A stretch of 64,000 nucleotides of DNA from Clostridiales bacterium (GCA_004556455.1 SFGY01000006.1:1-64000), one strand, 5' to 3'; positions 35,235 to 43,625 are shown, numbered from the stretch's first letter. The notes: generated by a model not told the origin, from the letters alone. A program made the numbers and translations.

Positions 35235-36120
35235 AGCCTTTCACCTCCAGTTCGTAGATAAAGAGTTCTTCCAAAGTCAGCGGCAGCATATCGAGGATCA
35301 GCGGCGAAAGCGGCGCCAGCTTTTCTCTGATCTCCGATTTTTCGGCGCGAATCACCAGCTGGAGAATGCTGCCCCGGCGTTCGCAGTGCAAAATGGTGAG
35401 CCCCAGAGCTTCAAGCTCCTCTTTCGAGGGCAGCGTATGAAAGGCGGTCTGAATTTTGTAGACCCCGAGATTCATGGACTCCAGTTCGTGCTGATAGATC
35501 AGACCGCCATGGTGCAGGAGGCCGATTTTATCGCAAAAATCTTCGAGTTCACGCAGATTGTGCGAAGCGATGATACAGGTCAGTTGATTTTCAACCACCT
35601 CGCGGGCCAGGATGCGCTTGAGACTTTCTCTCATAACCGGGTCCAGGCCATCGAAAGCTTCGTCCATGAGCAGGAGCTGCGGCCGGGCCGCCAGGGCCAG
35701 GAGGAGCGAAGCCTGACGCTGCATGCCTTTGGACATTTTGCTGAGCGCGAGTTGAGGATCCAGGGGAAAAATTTCCAGGAGTTCGTTAAAAAAGGAGGCG
35801 TCCCAGTGATCGTAGAGGGTGCTGTAAAAGTGAGCCATCCCCGTCAGGTTTTCGCCGGGGAGAAAGCAGGGCTGATCCGGAACCAGGAGGATTTCGTGGC
35901 GCAGGGCCGCGTTGCCGAAAATCTCCTGACCCTGGTATTGAAGGCTGCCGCTGTCTGCCTTATAGATTCCGGCCACAAGGCGCATAAAGGTGGATTTACC
36001 TGCCCCATTAGAGCCGATCAGGCCGTAGATAGACGCTGCTGAGATATCGCAGCTCAACTTATCCAGCGCATGAATTTTACCAAAACGCTTGCTCAGGTCC
36101 TTTGCTTCTATGATCTTCAT
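35212..36120 (-). CDS. ABC transporter ATP-binding protein (YtrB-like)
   Basis: ATPase of the ABC-2 system. Walker A GSNGAGKSTFM is near residue 35, the signature is LSKMSKGMQRQASLLLAL and Walker B is QLLLMDEAFDGLDP, followed by the switch His in CIIASHNLREL. The signature SKGMQ replaces the usual SGGQ, as in several YtrB/BcrA-like ATPases. I start at the ATG at 36120 (MKIIEAKDLSKRFG, 302 residues) with GAGGAAAAA upstream; the open frame to 36285 adds a non-homologous Arg/Lys-rich stretch. It overlaps the first permease gene by 23 bp. Confidence 0.9.
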   Translation of the reverse strand: MKIIEAKDLSKRFGKIHALDKLSCDISAASIYGLIGSNGAGKSTFMRLVAGIYKADSGSLQYQGQEIFGNAALRHEILLVPDQPCFLPGENLTGMAHFYSTLYDHWDASFFNELLEIFPLDPQLALSKMSKGMQRQASLLLALAARPQLLLMDEAFDGLDPVMRESLKRILAREVVENQLTCIIASHNLRELEDFCDKIGLLHHGGLIYQHELESMNLGVYKIQTAFHTLPSKEELEALGLTILHCERRGSILQLVIRAEKSEIREKLAPLSPLILDMLPLTLEELFIYELEVKGYAVRNLI

Positions 36121-36181
36121 GATTTTTCCTCTGCTTTCGTCAGTATCGTATGGCCGGCCATCGGCGGCTCTGTCTTCTGCT

Positions 36182-36634
36182 TTATTTCGCCTGGTCAACG
36201 GTGGAGCCTGAGGAGGCTTCAATGCCTTTTCCCTTTCGGATCCTGCCGTCACGGACTTGCTTCTGCACCTCTTCGCAGGCGCCAAGCCAGAGCTCCTGCA
36301 TTTCTTCGATGGAAAAACCTGCTTCGAGAGCTTCGACCATAAGACGGCTGAGCTTTTCGTGCCACTCTTCCTTCATGCTGCGAATGTGGCTCTCATTTTT
36401 GGAGAGAAAAGAGCCCTTCCCCGGCACGGTGTAAATCAGCTCTTCCCGCTCCAGTTCGCGGTAAGCCTTCTGTACCGTGTTCGGGTTAATGCCCAGATCG
36501 GCGGCCAGCTGACGCACCGAAGGCAGCAACTCGCCTTCATCTAAAAGCCCCAGAGCCGCCAGTCGCAGAACCTGCTGCCGTAATTGCTCGTAGATCGGCA
36601 CGCGACTGTGCTCGTCAATTTGAAAGATGGCCAT
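36182..36634 (-). CDS. GntR-family regulator, YtrA subfamily
   Basis: Transcriptional repressor of 150 residues. The N-terminal winged helix reads SRVPIYEQLRQQVLRLAALG, then LLPSVRQLAADLGINPNTVQ (recognition helix) and YRELEREELIYTVPGKGSFL. The C-terminal part is a short helical dimerisation region, as in the YtrA group, too small for a ligand-binding domain. The ATG at 36634 has AAGGGG upstream. It is the first gene of the ABC-2 operon and most likely represses it through the palindrome at 36700-36718. Confidence 0.92.
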   Translation of the reverse strand: MAIFQIDEHSRVPIYEQLRQQVLRLAALGLLDEGELLPSVRQLAADLGINPNTVQKAYRELEREELIYTVPGKGSFLSKNESHIRSMKEEWHEKLSRLMVEALEAGFSIEEMQELWLGACEEVQKQVRDGRIRKGKGIEASSGSTVDQAK

Positions 36635-36699
36635 GATATTCCCCTTCCAGATCATTGGGATTCCCTGAATGCAGCGTTGCTGTTTTCAGCGAACCATCT

Positions 36700-36718
36700 G
36701 TACTATTCGAGTTAGTAC
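36700..36718. promoter_or_regulatory. YtrA-type operator
   Basis: GTACTA and TAGTAC flank a 7-bp centre, right after the -10 box of the promoter at 36723-36751. The sequence and position fit the autoregulatory operator of YtrA-type GntR proteins. Confidence 0.75.
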
Positions 36719-36722
36719 GGTT

Positions 36723-36751
36723 AGCATAGCAAGCTGCTTTTCACCTGTCAA
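36723..36751 (-). promoter_or_regulatory. Promoter of the YtrA-ABC-2 operon
   Basis: Minus-strand TTGACA (36746-36751) and TATGCT (36723-36728) with a 17-bp spacer. Confidence 0.82.
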
Positions 36752-37020
36752 GCAGCAACGAATTTTTTATCATTGTTTTTGGTTAAAGCCTGTACCAAAT
36801 CGAAAAACACGCTTTAAAAACACGCTCTAAAGATAGAAAGCTCAAATTCTTATTAATATCCGGATTATTATCCGGAATTTGCCTTAAAACTGATAGACAG
36901 GAATTTCCACCGATTTCATCGTCAAAACCTTTCTAATCTATCGCTAATTCCTATCTGTTTATCCTTGCTCTTTCCGCTAAAATAAGCACGGAAGTAAACG
37001 TTTGCGAGGAGATTTCTGCT

Positions 37021-37785
37021 GTGGTCAGTATTGGTATTGATATCGGTTCGACAAGTTCAAAAACCGCCGTGCTCGACGAGGATCGGCACATCATTACGCG
37101 CTCAGTCATTCCCACGGGATGGAGCAGCACGGATACGGCCGCGCTCATCAAATCACAGCTGGAAAAGCTCGGCCATGCCCCGGGCGAAAATCCTGTCGTG
37201 GCCACAGGATACGGCCGCGTGGCGGTTCCCTATGCCGATAAAACCGTGACGGAAATCAGCTGTCATGCCGCTGGCGCTTATTATCTCTTTCACTATCCCA
37301 AAATGACGGTAATCGATATCGGCGGCCAGGATACCAAAATCATCAATATTGAGGATGGCATTCTCGCCGATTTTGCCATGAACGATAAATGCTCCGCCGG
37401 CACGGGACGCTTTCTAGAGGTCATGGCCAATACACTTGGCCTTTCGCCCAACGAGCTCTGCACGCTCGCGGCCGAAGGCGGCGGCACATCCATTTCCTCC
37501 ATGTGCACCGTTTTTGCCGAGTCCGAAGTGATTTCTCTGATCGGCAAAGGCGAAAATAAAGAAAATATCGCTTTCGCGGTGGTGGACTCCATCGTGCGGA
37601 AGGTCTGCACCCAGGCACGCCGTCTCATCGGCAGCGGCAAGCTCTGCCTGACCGGCGGTCTTTGCGAAGTTCCCACCATTCTGGAAGCCCTTTCCAGAGA
37701 GTTAAAAAAAGAAGTCGAAAGCTGCCCGGATGCCCGTTATGCCGGGGCCATCGGCGCAGCTCTGGCTGCCGCCAAATTAAGGTAA
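37021..37785 (+). CDS. HgdC/BcrA-type ATPase, probable activator of the double-cubane protein
   Basis: ASKHA-fold ATPase that carries a [4Fe-4S] cluster at a homodimer interface and drives ATP-dependent low-potential electron transfer. Nucleotide motifs are GIDIGSTSSKTAVLD (phosphate 1) and VIDIGGQDTKII (phosphate 2); the cluster cysteines are in NDKCSAGTGRF (near residue 124) and SSMCTVFAESE (near 162), the same spacing as in known dehydratase activators. The 254-residue length is normal. The start is GTG at 37021 with GAGGAGA upstream. Its probable partner is the double-cubane protein at 39216, not a true hydroxyacyl-CoA dehydratase, because only one such subunit is present. Confidence 0.9.
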   Translation: MVSIGIDIGSTSSKTAVLDEDRHIITRSVIPTGWSSTDTAALIKSQLEKLGHAPGENPVVATGYGRVAVPYADKTVTEISCHAAGAYYLFHYPKMTVIDIGGQDTKIINIEDGILADFAMNDKCSAGTGRFLEVMANTLGLSPNELCTLAAEGGGTSISSMCTVFAESEVISLIGKGENKENIAFAVVDSIVRKVCTQARRLIGSGKLCLTGGLCEVPTILEALSRELKKEVESCPDARYAGAIGAALAAAKLR

Positions 37786-37794
37786 AGAAAAATC

Positions 37795-38955
37795 GTGTCT
37801 GAAAAAGCCATCTATCTTGACCATGCCGCCACCTCGCTGCCTAAGCCCGAGTCAGTCATTACCGCCGTTACGGAAGGCCTGCGCCATGCGGGAAACGGTT
37901 CCCGGGGCGCGTATGAGGCTGCCAACTGGTCCGGCGAGCGCCTTTTCCGCGCCCGTCTCGCCTTTTCCCGTGCCTTCGCGGTTGGCGACCCCAGCCGGGT
38001 CATTTTTACTCATAATGCCAGCGAATCCCTCAATCTTTCGCTTTTTGGCGCGATTCCTCCGGGCGCGAGGGTTCTGGCGGAAGTCTCAGCACATAACTCC
38101 ATTCTCAGACCCCTGCACGCCCTGGCAAAGCAGAGGGGTATCCAGGTGGATTTTGTCCTCCCGCGCAAGGACGGCCGCTTTTTTATCGAAGATTTTGCCG
38201 CCGCCCTTCAGCCGGACACCCGCTTTTTTGTCTTCAGCCATGCCTCAAACCTCAGCGGCAATCTCAATGATCTGGCGGCCTTCGGCAACTTCGCCCACGA
38301 ACATGGGCTTTTCTTTATAGTCGATGCCGCCCAGACCGCGGGCCTCGTCCCCATTGATCTCCAGGCCATGCACATCGACTGCCTCTGCATCACCGGGCAT
38401 AAAAGTCTGCTCGGTCCGCAGGGCACGGGCCTGCTCTGCCTCGGTCCCGGGGTCGAGCTGGAACCGCTTAAATACGGCGGCACCGGTTCTCACAGCCATT
38501 CGGCGGACATGCCCGAAGATTACCCCGATCATCTGGAAGCCGGAACCCTCAATACTCCCGGCATCTGCGGCCTCGCCGCCGGTCTTGCGGAAATTCAGTC
38601 GCAGGGAATGGAACAGTTATTTACGCGGGGTCTGGCCCTGGCAAAGATGTTCTATGAAGGGCTCAGGGAAATTCCCGGAATTGAGTTCTACGGCGACTAT
38701 GCAGAGACGTCTGCTCGCGTACCCATCGTCACGCTGAATCTGCCCCGGATGGATGCCGCCCGCGCTGCCGATCTCCTGTCGACAGAATGGCAGATCGCCT
38801 GCCGCTCCGGCATTCACTGTGCCCCACGCATGCATGATTTCTTTGGCAGCTCGGATCGCGGTTCTCTGCGCTTTTCCTTTGCCGCCAGCAATACAGAAGA
38901 AGAGATTGAAAAGGCCATCCAGGCTGTAAAAATCCTGGCGAATCTGGAAGAATAA
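37795..38955 (+). CDS. Class V aminotransferase, cysteine desulfurase-like
   Basis: PLP enzyme expected to take sulfur (or selenium) from cysteine (or selenocysteine). The start YLDHAATSLPKPESV is typical, the PLP Lys is in ITGHKSLLGPQGTG near residue 203, and the C-terminal active-site loop is ACRSGIHCAP, matching the CRxGxxCA loop of group II desulfurases. The start is GTG at 37795, 9 bp after the activase stop, so the two genes are co-transcribed. Together with a DUF3343 Se/S-carrier-like protein downstream, it suggests sulfur or selenium mobilisation for the neighbouring reductase system. Confidence 0.88.
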   Translation: MSEKAIYLDHAATSLPKPESVITAVTEGLRHAGNGSRGAYEAANWSGERLFRARLAFSRAFAVGDPSRVIFTHNASESLNLSLFGAIPPGARVLAEVSAHNSILRPLHALAKQRGIQVDFVLPRKDGRFFIEDFAAALQPDTRFFVFSHASNLSGNLNDLAAFGNFAHEHGLFFIVDAAQTAGLVPIDLQAMHIDCLCITGHKSLLGPQGTGLLCLGPGVELEPLKYGGTGSHSHSADMPEDYPDHLEAGTLNTPGICGLAAGLAEIQSQGMEQLFTRGLALAKMFYEGLREIPGIEFYGDYAETSARVPIVTLNLPRMDAARAADLLSTEWQIACRSGIHCAPRMHDFFGSSDRGSLRFSFAASNTEEEIEKAIQAVKILANLEE

Positions 38956-39149
38956 AGTGATACAAGGCACAGCGAAAGCAGCAAAAATAAAGGCCTCTGA
39001 AATGCTTGGGGCAGAGCGCCGAAGTGAAAAGAGAAACAGCCAAAAATCTTCAGGGTGTACTGCTCAAGAGATTAAAAACCCCAAAACTGATCAGGCTCTA
39101 AACTCGCCCAGGCGAGAAGAGATATTAACACGAAAAACGTCCACCAGGC

Positions 39150-39178
39150 TTCGCTGGATCTGCCAGGGGCAGCGAAGT
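39150..39178 (+). promoter_or_regulatory. Hairpin upstream of the double-cubane gene
   Basis: CTTCGCTG (39150-39157) and CAGCGAAG (39171-39178) form a perfect 8-bp stem, 37 bp before the start codon, without a T-tract. It may stabilise or process the message in the 260-bp spacer; no other element is seen in that spacer. Confidence 0.45.
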
Positions 39179-39215
39179 CAGATGGGCAACACAAAGGCAA
39201 ACAAAGGAGAGAACA

Positions 39216-40499
39216 ATGGATTATCACAAGATGTGGCAAGATCTCGGCATGGACGTCGAGACACATGACACCCTCTGCTCAGTGCTTCCCACCGCCATCG
39301 GCGATGTCTTCACAAGCCAGGAAAACCGCCCCAAAGCCATGGCCTTCTGGGATATGGTGATTTCGGAAGTTCACGGCATTCGCCCCGCCGAACTCGTCGA
39401 AGCCAAAAAGCAGGGACGCAAGGTGGTCGGCACCTTCTGCCTCTATGTTCCCGACGAAATTGTCATTGCCGCCAACGGCATCGTGACGGGACTTTGCGGA
39501 GGCTCTCAGTTCTGGGTTCCCTCCGGTGAAGAAGTGCTGCCCAAAAACACCTGCTCCCTGATTAAAGCATCGGTGGGCGCTCGTCTCAGCCGCACCTGCC
39601 CCTTCTTCCGCCTGGCTGATCTCTATGTGGGAGAAACCACCTGCGACGGCAAGAAAAAAGCCTACGAAATTCTCGCTGAAGATGTGCCCATGTACATCAT
39701 CGACGTCCCTCAAATGAAGCGTCCGCAGGATATCGCTCACTACAAAGATGAAATTCGTCTCTTTGCCAGGAAGATCGAAGAAATCACCGGCAACAAGATT
39801 ACCCCGGAAAAACTGCACGAAGCCATTGTCATCTGCAACAATCGCCGCAAGGCCATGGCTCGCGTCTATGAGGCCAGAAAATCAACCGTAGCGCCCATTT
39901 CCGGCCGCGATGCCATTCTCATGACGCAGATCGCCTTCTTCGACGACCCCGTCCGCTGCGCCGAACAGTGCAATAAATTAGCTGACGAACTTGAAGACCG
40001 CATTGCCAAAGGCATTTCTTCGGCCAAACCCAACGACAAGCGCATCCTCCTCACCGGAACCCCTGTGGCCGTGCCCAACTGGAAAATGCACCAGATCGTG
40101 GAAACCTCCGGCGGCATCATCGTCTGCGAAGAAATGTGCACCGGCAGCCGCTACTTCGAACACCTGGTCGACGAAAACGCCAAGACCGAAGATGAAATGC
40201 TCGAAGCCCTCGCCCAGCGCTACATGAAGAACAACTGCGCCTGCTTTACGCCGAATGGCGGCCGCATCGACGACATTCTCCGCTACTGCGAGGAATACAA
40301 GGTTGACGGCGTTATCGACTGCAATCTGCAGTTCTGCAACCTCTACGATACCGAGAAGCGCTCCGTTTCCCGCGCTCTCAAAGAAGCGGGCATTCCCTGC
40401 CTCTCCATCGAAACCGATTACACCGACAACGACGCCGAACAGCTGCGCACCCGCGTCGGCGCCTTCATCGAAATGCTCGACAGCCGCAGCCAGCGCTGA
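39216..40499 (+). CDS. Double-cubane-cluster-type reductase (HgdB-like family)
   Basis: Homologue of the B subunits of 2-hydroxyacyl-CoA dehydratases. The single-subunit form with its own activase fits the double-cubane cluster proteins, which reduce small molecules with ATP-driven low-potential electrons. Conserved Cys positions visible are in VGTFCLYVPDE (near residue 73), NTCSLIKASVG, SRTCPFFRLAD, ETTCDGKKKAYE, EEMCTGSRYF, NNCACFTPN and DCNLQFCNLY. The 427-residue length fits this family. The ATG at 39216 has AAAGGAGAG upstream. The genes for the activase and desulfurase precede it, and DUF3343 follows after a terminator. The natural substrate of this family is not established. Confidence 0.87.
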   Translation: MDYHKMWQDLGMDVETHDTLCSVLPTAIGDVFTSQENRPKAMAFWDMVISEVHGIRPAELVEAKKQGRKVVGTFCLYVPDEIVIAANGIVTGLCGGSQFWVPSGEEVLPKNTCSLIKASVGARLSRTCPFFRLADLYVGETTCDGKKKAYEILAEDVPMYIIDVPQMKRPQDIAHYKDEIRLFARKIEEITGNKITPEKLHEAIVICNNRRKAMARVYEARKSTVAPISGRDAILMTQIAFFDDPVRCAEQCNKLADELEDRIAKGISSAKPNDKRILLTGTPVAVPNWKMHQIVETSGGIIVCEEMCTGSRYFEHLVDENAKTEDEMLEALAQRYMKNNCACFTPNGGRIDDILRYCEEYKVDGVIDCNLQFCNLYDTEKRSVSRALKEAGIPCLSIETDYTDNDAEQLRTRVGAFIEMLDSRSQR

Positions 40500-40526
40500 T
40501 AGACTTCGAATTTCTTTTCCCCTTTT

Positions 40527-40572
40527 CCCTGCCCGGCCTGTCAGACCGCCGGGCAGGGACTTCTTAATTTTC
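40527..40572 (+). terminator. Hairpin terminator after the double-cubane gene
   Basis: CCCTGCCCGGC (40527-40537) and GCCGGGCAGGG (40548-40558) form a perfect 11-bp stem; the tail ACTTCTTAATTTT is T-rich. It separates the reductase gene from DUF3343, which may therefore have its own promoter or be reached by read-through. Confidence 0.75.
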
Positions 40573-40579
40573 CGGCTAT

Positions 40580-40735
40580 GAGCTTTCAGGGTTTGTACCT
40601 ATCATTTTCGCGCTTTCAGGTGTTGCTCAATCTGCAAGCTTTTGCTCTTTCGTTCTTTTAGCTATTGCTCTTTTAGCACCCTGGCCTTTCGCACTTTTAG
40701 CGCTTTTAGTTTTCGCCCTTTAAGGCTATACTTTT
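40580..40735. repeat. Degenerate CTTTTAGC-rich spacer
   Basis: The word CTTTTAG or its variants (TTGCTCTTT, CGCTTTTAG, CGCCCTTTAAG) recurs every 10-18 nt through this spacer before the DUF3343 gene. No reading frame is supported. Confidence 0.45.
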
Positions 40736-40742
40736 CTTAATT

Positions 40743-41003
40743 ATGCTGAATTACTACATTCTTGTTGAAAATCACACCCGTGGTATGGCGCTGCACGAAC
40801 TGCTTGACGAGGCCGGTTTGGAAAACCGCGTCGCGCCCACACCGCGCTGCGGAGATCTCAAAGTATCCTGCGGCATGTCTCTGCTCATCAAAAAAGAGCT
40901 GCTCGATGCCGTTGAGGACTTTCTTAAAGATAAGCCGGAGCTTTACATTAAGATTGTCGGCATCGAAGGTCAGCTCGAAGAAAAAAGAGATTTGTTTATC
41001 TGA
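40743..41003 (+). CDS. DUF3343 / Se/S carrier-like small protein
   Basis: 86 residues matching the DUF3343 family (also named putative Se/S carrier protein-like). The N-terminal strand YYILVENHTRGMALHELL, the middle VAPTPRCGDLKVSCGMSLL with two Cys (CGDLKVSC) and a C-terminal helix are typical. The pair of Cys could carry persulfide or selenide. It lies downstream of the desulfurase, the activase and the double-cubane protein, an association seen in other Clostridia. The ATG at 40743 is preceded by a TATACTTTT stretch and lacks an obvious ribosome site. Confidence 0.82.
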   Translation: MLNYYILVENHTRGMALHELLDEAGLENRVAPTPRCGDLKVSCGMSLLIKKELLDAVEDFLKDKPELYIKIVGIEGQLEEKRDLFI

Positions 41004-41151
41004 GTTCGGCCTCAGGATCCAGCCTCAAGCTTAGGATCGGGGCTTTAATCTCAGGGTTCACCATCAGGATTCAGTCTCAGCCTTAGCCTCCGGGTTTCGG
41101 TCTCAGGTTCCTGGCTCAGAGTTCAAACTCAGGTTTGACTCCGGCCTAATC
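41004..41151. repeat. Degenerate 13-bp tandem repeats (consensus near GNCTCAGGNTTCA)
   Basis: About eleven imperfect copies of a 11-17 nt unit fill the spacer between the convergent DUF3343 and thiT genes; examples are GCCTCAGGATCCA, CCATCAGGATTCA, GGTCTCAGGTTCC and AACTCAGGTTTGA. No coding potential is evident. Confidence 0.7.
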
Positions 41152-41724
41152 TCAGGCTTGGCGTTTGAGTACAAAAAGCTGAGGATACACCGGCAGCAGC
41201 AGTCCCATCACAATCAGGCAGGTGATCGTCTCGGAGAGAAAGGCGCCGCCGTTCACCAGCAATGAATTGAGTGCGGGCGACATCCCTTCCGGTGCATATT
41301 GCCCCCAGAAGACAATACCGGCGATAAAATGGCAGAAGTAACGCGCGAGGGACGCCAGAAGCACAGCAAGGCCTGCAATCGTCACCTGCTTCACCGCGGA
41401 AACTTTCGCAGATACCGCCGCCAGAAGAGGCTTGCTGAAAAGACCCGTCAGGCCAACTGCCGTAAAGGCCAGGATGTATTCCAGAAAGGCCTGCACCAGA
41501 CCGACAATAGAAGCTTCACCGGTCACGATCTGGAGGACACCCCAGATCAGGCCACCGGCAAGTCCGGGTACCAGACCACGGCGCAAACCCAGAACCATCA
41601 CCGGGATCATTTTGACGCTGATTTTCACCGCATCGCTCAGCGAAGGAATAAAGAGATCAATTAAGAAGGATAAAGCGGCCATGATGGCAATTTCCACCAT
41701 GAGCTGAGTGCGTTCGTTTTTCAT
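41152..41724 (-). CDS. thiT: Thiamine ECF-transporter substrate-binding component
   Basis: Membrane S-component that binds thiamine for uptake through a shared energy-coupling (EcfAA'T) module, which is not in this window. Six hydrophobic segments are visible in 190 residues. The early segment LIDLFIPSLSDAVKISVKMIPV, then GLRRGLVPGLAGGLIWGVLQ, and the late FWGQYAPEGMSPALNSLLVNGG match the ThiT family and its thiamine pocket. The ATG at 41724 has AGAGG 7 nt upstream. A TPP riboswitch in the leader (41846-41918) gives independent support. Confidence 0.9.
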   Translation of the reverse strand: MKNERTQLMVEIAIMAALSFLIDLFIPSLSDAVKISVKMIPVMVLGLRRGLVPGLAGGLIWGVLQIVTGEASIVGLVQAFLEYILAFTAVGLTGLFSKPLLAAVSAKVSAVKQVTIAGLAVLLASLARYFCHFIAGIVFWGQYAPEGMSPALNSLLVNGGAFLSETITCLIVMGLLLPVYPQLFVLKRQA

Positions 41725-41845
41725 AAAAATACCTCTCATCTCTCACAAAAGGGGATGAAAGGCATTAAAACACAGAGAACCTGTATTTAGAAAAATCTCG
41801 AACATTTCTCGAAACGATAACGAAAAATATCTCGAAACGATTCCG

Positions 41846-41918
41846 ACAATATCTCGACGCAAGCATAACCTTGATCCGATAGAGGGTCTGTTCTCAGCCT
41901 TCCGGCACCCCTTATTGT
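41846..41918 (-). promoter_or_regulatory. TPP riboswitch controlling thiT
   Basis: On the minus strand the thi-box core is seen: GGGGTGC, then GGCTGAGA and ACCC, and the second half GGATCAAGG, TTATGC and GCGTCGAGA, a variant of the CTGATC-GG-AATGCC-GCGTAGGGA part. The closing stem P1 is ACAATA/TATTGT. The second half departs from consensus at several bases. Between aptamer and start codon, TCGAGAT/A-type words repeat four times, which may form part of the expression platform. Confidence 0.88.
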
Positions 41919-42154
41919 GCAATTTTCTTCAGTATAGCCGTCCTTTCGGCCAAAGGCAAGCAAAGGCAAGTGCCCTGCAAAACGGACTTTTACTGTTAAC
42001 CCTCTCAGACTGCAAACGAAGTTTTCTTATCCTCTCAAATCCTCATCTAAGCTTAACAAGCTTCTGCTAAAATAGTAGAAAAACAAGCCGATGTACCATG
42101 CGAGTAAATGTCGACGTTCAGGGCGAATCAAAGCAAATAAAAGAGGGAAAAATC

Positions 42155-43453
42155 ATGACTCATGATTCCATGAAAATAAAGCAGCAAGAGAGTTCTGTGG
42201 CCAGGATTTTGGAGTACCCTGGCGCGCAAGGCTCAGGCGGCCAGGAAGATCAAACTGATCCCACAGAGAAGTCAGGCCTTACAGCGCAGGCAGACAGCGG
42301 TGACGACAAGAGCTGCACAGGCTCGGAACGTTCAGAATCTCTCCCTGGCCAGATGGAAATTTCCGGTATGACCCGGAAAGAAATGCGTCAGCTTGTCAGG
42401 GAACTATTAACTGAGGAGTTCGCTGCCTCGCAAAAGGATTCTAAGGGTGAAGCCTCTGACCAGGAAACTTCTGGCGAGGAAACTTCAGCTCAGGAAACTT
42501 CAGCTCAGGAAACTTCTGACCAGGAAAACTCTGGCCTGCAAGAAGAACAGGATGAGCCCCTGGTCTTGCTCAAGCACGGAAAACCCACACGCTTTGAGCA
42601 GATTCCTCAGAGTCTGCGCGAGATCGTTGTCGAAGTTTTTGCCTGTATCCTCATCGCTATCGGCATTTATTCCTTTGCCAAGCACGCCAACCTGGCTCCC
42701 GGTGGGGTCGTCGGCCTCGCCCTCATTGTCAACCACCTTCTGCCCTTTATTCCCATCGGTTTCACCAGCATCCTGATTAACATCCCGCTCATTGCGATAT
42801 CCTGGAAAATTCTCGGCCGTCCCTTCCTTTTTCGAACCTTCCGCACCATCTGCATTTCAGCCTTTTTTATGGATATCGTGCTCCCGCGCTTTCCCTATTT
42901 CCAGGGGGACCCCATCCTCGCCGCGGCCTTCTCCGGCGTTTTCACGGGCATTGGCCTCGGCCTCCTCTTCTCGGCAGGCACCTGCTCCGGGGGCAGCGAT
43001 CTCATCCTCATGTGTATGCGCAAGCTCAAACCGCATATGTCTTTCGGGCAGATCAGCCTGGTTGTTGACGGCATCATCATCCTGACTGGCGGCCTTGTGC
43101 GGGGCGACATGAACGCCGCACTCTACGGCTGTGTCTACGCCTTTTTCGTCTCAAACATGCTCGATAAAGTCATGAGCGGGCGCGTGTCCGGAAAGTTGGT
43201 TCTGGTGATCAGCGAGCATGCAGGGCCGATTTCCCACGGCATCGACACTGAGATCGTGCGCGGAGCCACTATTCTCAATGGCCGCGGCAGCTATACCAAA
43301 CGCCATAAGGAAATCATTCTCTGCGCCATGTCCAAACGTCAGCTGCCCCATCTGCGCCGCCTGGTTCGCAGCAACGACCCGGGCGCTCTGGTCATTGTGC
43401 TCGACTTCAACGAGGTTTACGGCACGGGCTTTCAGGACATCATGAATCTCTAA
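42155..43453 (+). CDS. YitT-family membrane protein (DUF2179 domain)
   Basis: Membrane protein of unknown function in a widespread Firmicutes family. After a cytoplasmic low-complexity N-terminal region of about 145 residues (charged, with ETSAQ-type repeats coded by 15-bp tandem repeats near 42470-42530), five or six membrane segments follow (from IVVEVFACILIAIGIYSF), with the family stretch HANLAPGGVVGLALIVNHLL and GTCSGGSDLI. The C-terminal DUF2179 domain carries GRGSYTKRHKEIILCAMSKR. The start ATG at 42155 has AAGAGGGAAA upstream; the open frame begins at 42098. Confidence 0.88.
   Translation: MTHDSMKIKQQESSVARILEYPGAQGSGGQEDQTDPTEKSGLTAQADSGDDKSCTGSERSESLPGQMEISGMTRKEMRQLVRELLTEEFAASQKDSKGEASDQETSGEETSAQETSAQETSDQENSGLQEEQDEPLVLLKHGKPTRFEQIPQSLREIVVEVFACILIAIGIYSFAKHANLAPGGVVGLALIVNHLLPFIPIGFTSILINIPLIAISWKILGRPFLFRTFRTICISAFFMDIVLPRFPYFQGDPILAAAFSGVFTGIGLGLLFSAGTCSGGSDLILMCMRKLKPHMSFGQISLVVDGIIILTGGLVRGDMNAALYGCVYAFFVSNMLDKVMSGRVSGKLVLVISEHAGPISHGIDTEIVRGATILNGRGSYTKRHKEIILCAMSKRQLPHLRRLVRSNDPGALVIVLDFNEVYGTGFQDIMNL
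42461..42535 (+). repeat. 15-bp tandem repeats inside the YitT-family gene
   Basis: The unit CAGGAAACTTCTG/AGCT recurs about five times in frame and codes for QETSA/D-like pentapeptides. Copy number may vary by slippage without shifting the frame. Confidence 0.65.
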
Positions 43454-43625
43454 AAGACGTGAAATAACTGGCAGAAGCCATAATTTTTATTCACACAAAA
43501 GTGAAAGTCTTTGTGTTAAACTGATAGAAGTTAAAGCTTTATGAAAATTTCTGCCTGCGAAAAGCAGGTAAACGCTGACCTGACAGCAGCCGCAAGCCTG
43601 GGCCGGCGAAGGATACGGAGGACTT

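Noticed and set aside
43454..43625. Possible c-di-GMP or other riboswitch in the glycosyltransferase leader
   Set aside because: A CCTGC/GCAGG hairpin is present, but the conserved bases of the c-di-GMP classes do not match.
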